Assembly (NCBI GenBank): GCA_964537955.1
Contig: CAZICY010000011.1
Location: 1-44,992, forward strand
Source of the DNA: Mxb001 sp964537955
GTDB taxonomy: Bacteria > Actinomycetota > Actinomycetes > S36-B12
Length of the DNA: 44,992 nt
Reading direction: 5' to 3'
This document shows, one piece after another, positions 40,169-44,992 of the stretch (positions within the stretch are counted from its first letter, which is position 1; each line of letters starts with the position of its first letter). The notes beneath the pieces are model-generated. The model saw only the letters and a list, made by a program, of their open reading frames with translations. It was not told the origin of the DNA and did not search any database. Made by a program: the position numbers and the translations under genes.

Positions 40169-40945
40169 TCAGCCGGTCCCTGCGTCGAGTACGCCTGGCT
40201 CGGTCGCTCGCATGACCACGTCCTCGCTGTGGTGCCAGACGCGATCGAGCAGGTGGTCGGGCACGGGGGGCGGGCCGTCGTAGAGCACGGTCGATGTCTC
40301 GCCGCGGGGCGAGCCGAGCACGACGATGCGCGAGGCGAGTGCGGAGAAGGGGCCGAGCTCGTGCGTCACGAGAACGACGGTGCGCCCCTCGGCGTGCAGC
40401 TGGCCGAAGGTCTCGGAGATGCGCTCCTGGCTCTCCGCGTCGACGCCCGCTGTCGGCTCGTCGAGGACGTAGAGGTCGGCGTCCTTGGCCAGCGCGGCGG
40501 CGATCATCACGCGCCGCTGCTGCCCACCGGATAGCGCGTCGAAGCGGTCTCGCCGGCGATCCTGCAGTCCCACCTGTGCCAATGCCGCTGCGACGCGCTG
40601 GCCGTCGCCTCGCCGGGGGAGACGCTGGCGTGGGGAGATCAGGCCCGCGCCCACGACCTCGTGGACGGAGACGGGTACGGCTCCCGCCGAGTGCAGGCGC
40701 TGCGGGACGTAGGCCAGTCGAGCCCATTCGCGGAAGCCATTGATCGACTTGCCGAAGACGTCGATCTGGCCGCTGGTGATGGGGAGCAGCCCGAGCATCG
40801 CGCGCATGAGCGTGGTCTTGCCGGAGCCGTTGGCGCCGAGCACGGCCACGAACTCGCCCGGCTCGACGACGAGGTTGACGTTGCTGAGGATGCAGGCCGC
40901 CTCGATGTCGATGCAGACATCGCGGCAGTCGAGGGCAGTGCTCAC
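40169..40945 (-). CDS. znuC: Zinc ABC transporter ATP-binding protein ZnuC
   Basis: The 258-aa ATPase has Walker A GANGSGKT at 37-44, the Q-loop region YVPQRL, signature LSGGQQRR, Walker B LYVLDEPT and the switch histidine in LVTHELG. Proteins of this type drive zinc or manganese import with ZnuA and ZnuB. It starts 22 bp after the znuA stop, and its own stop is 1 bp from the znuB start. Confidence 0.94.
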   Translation of the reverse strand: MSTALDCRDVCIDIEAACILSNVNLVVEPGEFVAVLGANGSGKTTLMRAMLGLLPITSGQIDVFGKSINGFREWARLAYVPQRLHSAGAVPVSVHEVVGAGLISPRQRLPRRGDGQRVAAALAQVGLQDRRRDRFDALSGGQQRRVMIAAALAKDADLYVLDEPTAGVDAESQERISETFGQLHAEGRTVVLVTHELGPFSALASRIVVLGSPRGETSTVLYDGPPPVPDHLLDRVWHHSEDVVMRATEPGVLDAGTG

Positions 40946-40967
40946 GGCACGTCTCCCCTCACATCGC

Positions 40968-41948
40968 TCAGGCGCACCCCTGGCCGGCCTGCACCTGAGC
41001 GAGGTTGGCCTGCATCACGGTGACGTAGTTGCCGGTGGAGCCCTCGAGGAGGCCCTCGAGGGGGTCGAGGATAGCCGTGCTCGCGCCGGTCTCCGCGGCC
41101 AGCGTCTCGGCCACGGACGGATCGACCAGGGTCTCGTAGTAGATGGTCGTCACGCCGCGTGCACGGACCAGATCGGCGACCTCCGCGATGCGTGCCGGCG
41201 AAGGCTCAGCATCGGGGGACAGGCCCGCGATGCCGATCTGGTCGAAGTCGTACTGCTGCGCGAGGTAGCCGAATGCCTCGTGGCTGACGACGAGGTCACG
41301 GCTACGGCACTCGGCGGTGCCCTGGGCCCACTCGTCGTTGAGCGCGCTCATTGCTGCCGTGAGCGCTGCAGCACCCTCGGTGAAGGTCCCGTCAGCGCTC
41401 AGTGCCGACAGGCGCGAAGCGATCTCGTCGCCGATCGTCGCCATGTTGAGCGGATTGAGCCAGACGTGGGGATCGCCCTCGAGCGCACCTTCGTCATGGC
41501 TGTGATCGCCTTCGTCCTCGTGGGCGTGATCACCCTCACCCTCGTGGCCGTGATCAGCCTCACCCTCGTGGGCGTGATCCTCGGCGGGGAGCAGGGTCAG
41601 CGCCTCGGTGACGTTGAGGGCGCGATCGGCTGCCCCCTGAGCGATGGCCTCGTCGAGTGCAGGCTGGAATCCGGGGATGTAGAGCACGAGGTCGGCTTCG
41701 CTCACCTCGGCCACCTGCTGCGGGCTGAGTTCGAGGTCGTGCGCCTCGCCGCCGGGGGGAGTGAGGTTGATGACCTCCACCGCGTCGCCGCCGACCTGCT
41801 CCGCGGCGTAGGCGAGGGGGTAGAAGCCCGCCACCACGCGCAGGGGCGTGCCTGGCGTGGAGTCGGCGGCATCCGGCGTCGCGCCGCCGCAGGCGGCGAG
41901 GACGAGGGCGAGGGTGGCCAGGACCGGGGCGGCGAGGGAGGAACGCAT
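40968..41948 (-). CDS. znuA: Zinc-binding lipoprotein ZnuA
   Basis: The 326-aa extracellular substrate-binding lipoprotein has lipobox VLAAC at Cys20. Zinc ligands are suggested by His70 (EAHDLE), His161 (DPHVWLNP) and the His of VSHEAFGY. The acidic His-rich loop at 124-151 (repeats of DHAHEGE type) is typical of zinc ZnuA proteins and absent from most manganese ones. Two cysteines (ECRS and the near-terminal GQGCA) may form a disulphide. A Zur-like box sits in its promoter. Confidence 0.95.
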   Translation of the reverse strand: MRSSLAAPVLATLALVLAACGGATPDAADSTPGTPLRVVAGFYPLAYAAEQVGGDAVEVINLTPPGGEAHDLELSPQQVAEVSEADLVLYIPGFQPALDEAIAQGAADRALNVTEALTLLPAEDHAHEGEADHGHEGEGDHAHEDEGDHSHDEGALEGDPHVWLNPLNMATIGDEIASRLSALSADGTFTEGAAALTAAMSALNDEWAQGTAECRSRDLVVSHEAFGYLAQQYDFDQIGIAGLSPDAEPSPARIAEVADLVRARGVTTIYYETLVDPSVAETLAAETGASTAILDPLEGLLEGSTGNYVTVMQANLAQVQAGQGCA

Positions 41949-41954
41949 AACCCC

Positions 41955-41983
41955 ACCTTGGCCTAAATGAACATGATTGTCAA
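41955..41983 (-). promoter_or_regulatory. znuA promoter (-35 and -10)
   Basis: On the reverse strand TTGACA (41983 down to 41978) and CAAGGT (41960 down to 41955) are 17 nt apart. The -10 is 6 nt before the ATG at 41948, another leaderless-type spacing. The Zur-like box covers the -35 edge and the spacer. Confidence 0.6.
41968..41982. promoter_or_regulatory. Zur-like box upstream of znuA
   Basis: TGAACATGATTGTCA fits the actinobacterial Zur pattern TGAnnATGATnnTCA (typical TGAAAATGATTTTCA), with the outer TGA/TCA and central ATGAT intact. It overlaps the promoter spacer, so binding should block RNA polymerase. Confidence 0.8.
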
Positions 41984-41993
41984 TACGACTAAG

Positions 41994-42401
41994 TCAGAGC
42001 CGGCCCATGGCCTTGAGGACCGCGGCGCCGGCCAGGGCCACGACGACGATGCCGCGCAGCATCCGCCCGCTCGCGGGGATTGCCGGCCAGCTCAGGAGCA
42101 GGAGCCAGAGGAAGAACAGCGCAAGCAGTCCCAGGATGAGGGCGCCCAGCCAGGCCAGGTCCCCGGTCTGGATCATGCCGAGCACCATGAGGGCCGAGAG
42201 CACGACCACGAGGAGCCACTTGGGCAGTCGTGTGAGGCGGGTGAGCAACGGCAGGCTCACGCGCTGGAAGGGCGTGAGCTCCTGGGGGGATCGGGGGCTC
42301 GGCTTCGAGGCGGACGGACCCGGCTGGCCCGCCCCCTGCTGACCTGAGCCCTGGGGGCCCCTCGGCCCGCGCACGCCGGGGCGCTTGTCGCGTGCGGCCA
42401 T
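41994..42401 (-). CDS. Small membrane protein with Pro/Gly-rich N-terminus (DUF6703-like)
   Basis: The 135-aa protein has a polar Gly/Pro/Arg N-terminus (1-40). An amphipathic start, TPFQRVSLPLLTRLTRLPKWLL, follows, then three hydrophobic helices, with LLLSWPAIPASGRMLRG between the second and third. This arrangement resembles actinobacterial DUF6703 proteins, function unknown. It lies upstream of znuA on the same strand with 45 bp between stop and ATG, so read-through into znuA is possible. It is divergent from the ABM gene. Confidence 0.78.
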   Translation of the reverse strand: MAARDKRPGVRGPRGPQGSGQQGAGQPGPSASKPSPRSPQELTPFQRVSLPLLTRLTRLPKWLLVVVLSALMVLGMIQTGDLAWLGALILGLLALFFLWLLLLSWPAIPASGRMLRGIVVVALAGAAVLKAMGRL

Positions 42402-42456
42402 GGCTCTCCTCGCCTGTCGGACCCGTCGGGTCGGTCAATCGCCTTCCCACCCTAAC

Positions 42457-42462
42457 TACGGT
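42457..42462 (+). promoter_or_regulatory. -10 element of a near-leaderless promoter for the ABM gene
   Basis: TACGGT, then 7 nt, then ATG 42470; no ribosome site is present. Confidence 0.45.
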
Positions 42463-42469
42463 GGTGGGC

Positions 42470-42886
42470 ATGCTGCCAGCACCAGAGCCGGGCTCGACCC
42501 CCGGGTTCGTCGCCCTGCTTCGCTTCCGCTCCCACGATGTCCCGGCGCTCATGGCGCACCTGCGCGCATCCGTCGCCCTGCTGTCCACCAAGGTGGGCTT
42601 CATCAACGCGCACATGGCACGGGCGATCGACGAGCCTGAGCTCATCGTTCTCCAGCTCGGCTGGGACACCGTGGGTTCCTACCGACGGGCCCTGTCCTCC
42701 TACGACGTCAAGGTCCAGGTGGTCCCCGTCATCTCGCAGGCGCTCGACGAGCCGACGGCCTTCGAGGTCCTGCACTTCCGCGATGCCGGCGGCGCTGTGG
42801 ACGCGCGCGGTGCCCTGGCCGCTGACGCCACGACCGTGAGCCTGGGCAGTGCCTCCGCTGAGGTCGTGCCGCCCGCGCCATCATGA
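42470..42886 (+). CDS. Antibiotic biosynthesis monooxygenase (ABM)-like domain protein
   Basis: The 138-aa protein is a ferredoxin-like alpha/beta barrel monomer of the dimeric ABM superfamily. FVALLRFRSHDVPALMAHLRASVALLSTKVGFINAHMARAID with ELIVLQLGWDTVGSYRRAL shows the usual strand-helix-strand pattern. Members include quinol monooxygenases and heme-degrading enzymes, but many have unknown roles. The last 30 residues are low complexity. Genes of this type lie near glyS in other actinomycetes. The stop overlaps the next ATG (ATGA). Confidence 0.8.
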   Translation: MLPAPEPGSTPGFVALLRFRSHDVPALMAHLRASVALLSTKVGFINAHMARAIDEPELIVLQLGWDTVGSYRRALSSYDVKVQVVPVISQALDEPTAFEVLHFRDAGGAVDARGALAADATTVSLGSASAEVVPPAPS

Positions 42887-43365
42887 CGGACTTCGCGAAC
42901 CTCGCTGATGCCGGCGCGCAACTCGTCGTGGTCGCGGGCGAGAGCATGAGCGCCCTGAGCGATCCGCTCGTGGTGGCGATTCTCCCCAATGGCGTGCCCG
43001 TTGCCGAGCCGCTTGCCGATGCGCTCGGCCTGCCGCTCACGGGTGCGTGCCTCGACCGCGAGGGTGAGCCCCATGTAACGCACATCCCCGAGGTCGTCGG
43101 TCGCACTGTGATCGTGGTGGATGACGGTGTGGAGACCGGCACCGCGGCCGCACTCGTCGGCCTCGCCCTCCGCGATGCTGGAGTTGCGCGCCTCGTCCTT
43201 GCCGTCCCGGTCTGCCCGCGTCAGGCCGAGCCGGGACTCGCGAGGATCTACGACGAGATCCTTGCGCTGACGCGTCCTCTTGCCCGGCGCGACCTGCGCT
43301 GGCACTACGCCGACTTCGACACGATCGACGAGGCCGAGGCGAGGCAGCGGCTCGACGCTCGCTAG
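42883..43365 (+). CDS. Phosphoribosyltransferase-like protein
   Basis: The 160-aa protein has the PRPP-binding loop VIVVDDGVETGTAA (about 76-89) and a preceding PNGVPVAEPLADALGLPL region, as in type I phosphoribosyltransferases. RLVLAVPVCPRQAE follows. No base-specific hood that I recognise is present, so the substrate is open. It is cotranslated with the ABM-like gene. Its TAG stop is also the first part of TAGGGT (43363-43368), a candidate -10 for glyS that would leave a leader of about 70 nt. Confidence 0.83.
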   Translation: MTDFANLADAGAQLVVVAGESMSALSDPLVVAILPNGVPVAEPLADALGLPLTGACLDREGEPHVTHIPEVVGRTVIVVDDGVETGTAAALVGLALRDAGVARLVLAVPVCPRQAEPGLARIYDEILALTRPLARRDLRWHYADFDTIDEAEARQRLDAR

Positions 43366-43442
43366 GGTGAAGCTCCCTGCTCGGTGGTGCGGCACAGCCG
43401 TCCTGCCGGGCCTGTCCGCCGACAACCAGCCGGAGTGGATCC

Positions 43443-44822
43443 ATGGCCGATCGCGTCGATGCCGTCGTCAACCTCAGCAAGCGCCGGGGTTTCGTCTTCC
43501 CCTCATCCGAGATCTACGGCGGCACTCGCTCCGCCTGGGACTACGGCCCCCTCGGAGTCGAGCTGAAGGAGAACATCCGCCGTCAGTGGTGGCAGGCGGT
43601 GGTGCGCGGCCGCGACGACGTCGTCGGCCTCGACTCCTCCGTGATCCTCGCCCCGCAGGTATGGGAGGCGTCAGGTCACGTCTCCGCGTTCGTCGATCCG
43701 CTCACCGAGTGCCGCAACTGCCACCGCCGCTGGCGTGCCGACCAGCTCATCGAGGCCTACGAGGAGAAGCACGGGCGGGCGCCCGAGGGTGGCCTTGCCG
43801 ACATCGTGTGCACCAATTGCGGCACCAAGGGCGACTTCACCGAGCCGCGTGACTTCAACGGCATGCTCCGCACGACGGTCGGGCCGGTCGAGGATGCCGG
43901 CGCCCTGCACTATCTGCGTCCGGAGACCGCTCAGGGCATCTTCGTCAACTACCTCAACGTCATGAACGCCGCGCGCAAGAAGCCGCCCTTCGGCATCGGC
44001 CAGACGGGCAAGAGCTTCCGCAACGAGATCACGCCGGGCAACTTCATCTTCCGCACGCGCGAGTTCGAGCAGATGGAGATGGAGTTCTTCGTCAAGCCCG
44101 GAACTGATGAGGAGTGGCACGAGTACTGGATGCAGCAGCGCTGGGACTGGTACGTCGATCTCGGGCTGGATCCGGAGAACATGCGCTTCTTCGAGCACCC
44201 GAAGGAGAAGCTCAGCCACTACTCCAAGCGCACGGTCGACATCGAGTACCGCTTCCGCTTCGCGGGCTCGGAGTGGGCCGAGCTCGAGGGGATCGCCAAC
44301 CGCACCGACTTCGACCTGCGCACCCACTCGGAGCACTCCGGCACCGACCTGTCCTACTTCGACCAGGAGGCGGAGGAGCGCTGGGTGCCCTACGTCATCG
44401 AGCCCGCAGCAGGCCTCACCCGCTGCGTGCTCGCCTTCCTCCTCGACTCCTACGACGAGGACGAGGCGCCCAACGCCAAGGGTGGCGTCGACAAGCGCAC
44501 CGTCCTGCGCCTCGACCCGCGCCTAGCGCCCGTCAAGGCCGCTGTCCTGCCGCTGTCGCGCAACGAGCAGCTCTCGCCCAAGGCGCGCGAACTCGCGGCC
44601 GCGCTGCGCAAGCGCTGGAACGTCGAGTTCGACGATGCCGGGGCCATCGGCAGGCGCTACCGCCGCCAGGATGAGATCGGCACGCCCTTCTGCATCACCG
44701 TCGACTTCGACACCCTCGACGACGATGCGGTCACCGTGCGCGAGCGCGACTCCATGGAGCAAGAGCGCATCCCGCTGGCTGCGATCGAAGGCTGGCTGGC
44801 AGAGCGCCTTCCCGCCTGCTGA
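43443..44822 (+). CDS. glyS: Glycine-tRNA ligase (alpha2 type)
   Basis: This is a 459-aa class II synthetase of the archaeal/eukaryotic-like single-subunit type, usual in actinomycetes. GGTRSAWDYGPLGVELKENI opens the core and two CxxC knuckles (CRNCHRRW and CTNCGTKG) form a zinc site. RPETAQGIFVNY, QTGKSFRNEITPGNFIFRTREFEQMEMEFF (motif 2 region) and VIEPAAGLTR (motif 3) follow. The anticodon-binding domain ends the protein. A GGAG-containing leader precedes the ATG. No T-box is visible. Confidence 0.97.
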   Translation: MADRVDAVVNLSKRRGFVFPSSEIYGGTRSAWDYGPLGVELKENIRRQWWQAVVRGRDDVVGLDSSVILAPQVWEASGHVSAFVDPLTECRNCHRRWRADQLIEAYEEKHGRAPEGGLADIVCTNCGTKGDFTEPRDFNGMLRTTVGPVEDAGALHYLRPETAQGIFVNYLNVMNAARKKPPFGIGQTGKSFRNEITPGNFIFRTREFEQMEMEFFVKPGTDEEWHEYWMQQRWDWYVDLGLDPENMRFFEHPKEKLSHYSKRTVDIEYRFRFAGSEWAELEGIANRTDFDLRTHSEHSGTDLSYFDQEAEERWVPYVIEPAAGLTRCVLAFLLDSYDEDEAPNAKGGVDKRTVLRLDPRLAPVKAAVLPLSRNEQLSPKARELAAALRKRWNVEFDDAGAIGRRYRRQDEIGTPFCITVDFDTLDDDAVTVRERDSMEQERIPLAAIEGWLAERLPAC

Positions 44823-44849
44823 CGCAGACGGGTGACGCTGGCGTCGAGA

Positions 44850-44992
44850 CTAGATCCGCTCGGGGTCGTCTGCCGGGCACGGCACCGTGACCGGACAGCC
44901 ACACCCCGCGCACGTGCCCTCCAGGAACCATGCGGCAATCTCGTAGTCCTCGAAGCTCGCCCGGATCACGAAGATGTTGGACCCACAGCACA
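44850..44992 (-). CDS. 3' end of a Cys-rich protein (partial)
   Basis: The C-terminal 46 codons of a reverse-strand gene run off the window. The frame begins (out of view) with CCGSNIFVIR, continues FEDYEIAAWFLEG and ends with TCAGCGCPVTVPCPADDPERI before TAG. The CC, CAGCGC and C spacing suggests a zinc or iron-sulphur knuckle at the end of a small protein. Its stop faces the glyS stop 27 bp away. The family is not recognised. Two other reverse frames in this stretch lack this clear pattern. Confidence 0.6.
   Translation of the reverse strand, partial: CCGSNIFVIRASFEDYEIAAWFLEGTCAGCGCPVTVPCPADDPERI

Noticed and set aside
43366..43442. T-box regulator before glyS
   Set aside because: The leader is only about 70 nt and lacks the T-box sequence.
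44823..44849. Hairpin after glyS
   Set aside because: GACGC/GCGTC has a 2-nt loop in one form and a 15-nt loop in the other; not convincing.

Overview
The window is a compact, gene-dense, high-GC stretch that reads as a chromosomal core region of an actinomycete (class Actinomycetes). The basis is conserved gene order: rplU-rpmA-obg-proB-proA, nadD-rsfS-gpgP/octT, degV-comEA-comEC-holA-rpsT-lepA-hemW, then hrcA-dnaJ-rsmE-hit-phoH-ybeY-corC-cdd-like-era-recO-uppS-zur-glyS. From knowledge of the family, the same genes follow in nearly the same order in Mycobacterium tuberculosis (about Rv2442c down to Rv2357c). Supporting signs are heavy GTG start use, many stop/start overlaps (ATGA, GTGA, TGATG) and actinobacterial-style leaderless promoters. 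The species cannot be named from the sequence.

Layout. 1-4509: ribosomal protein genes, Obg GTPase and proline synthesis (proB, an unknown gene, proA). 4510-5693: an accessory insertion, a reverse-strand AbiEi-like/DUF559 nuclease-like gene bracketed by two 63-bp palindromes exactly 1020 bp apart. 5694-8384: a 47-aa membrane peptide, nadD, an LCP-like protein, rsfS and a GpgP-like phosphatase. 8385-11706: tRNA-Ala(GGC), a secreted seven-repeat RCC1-like/FN3 protein and a reverse-strand processive glycosyltransferase operon. 11873-14825: an OctT-like acyltransferase, a YhhN membrane enzyme, a divergent gene pair sharing a palindromic -10, and a Cys-nucleophile amide hydrolase. 14873-25571: leuS, degV, comEA, comEC, holA, rpsT, lepA, then a lipoprotein and a DUF4870-like pair. 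25663-37198: hemW, a TM2 protein, the CIRCE-controlled hrcA-dnaJ unit, and a long forward run (rsmE, hit, phoH, ybeY, corC, cdd-like, eamA, era, recO, uppS). 37195-42401: a zinc island (YraQ-type permease plus TIGR03943-type protein, convergent with zur-znuB-znuC-znuA, with a Zur box before znuA). 42470-44992: an ABM-domain protein, a PRTase-like protein, glyS and the 3' end of a Cys-rich gene.

How the parts relate. Most of the window is housekeeping: translation and ribosome maturation (rpmA, obg, rsfS, rpsT, lepA, rsmE, ybeY, era, leuS, glyS, tRNA-Ala), replication and DNA processing (holA, recO, comEA/comEC), heat-shock control (hrcA-dnaJ) and cell-envelope precursors (uppS, LCP-like, GT2). 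Three places deserve a second look. The first is the palindrome-bracketed DUF559 gene, whose repeats differ in sequence but keep their fold. The second is the recurring leaderless promoter design (NANNNT, 6 nt, start codon), including one symmetric -10 that appears to drive two genes in opposite directions. The third is the zinc island, with His-rich segments in three separate membrane or secreted proteins. All functional names are read from motifs and gene order; no database search was possible.
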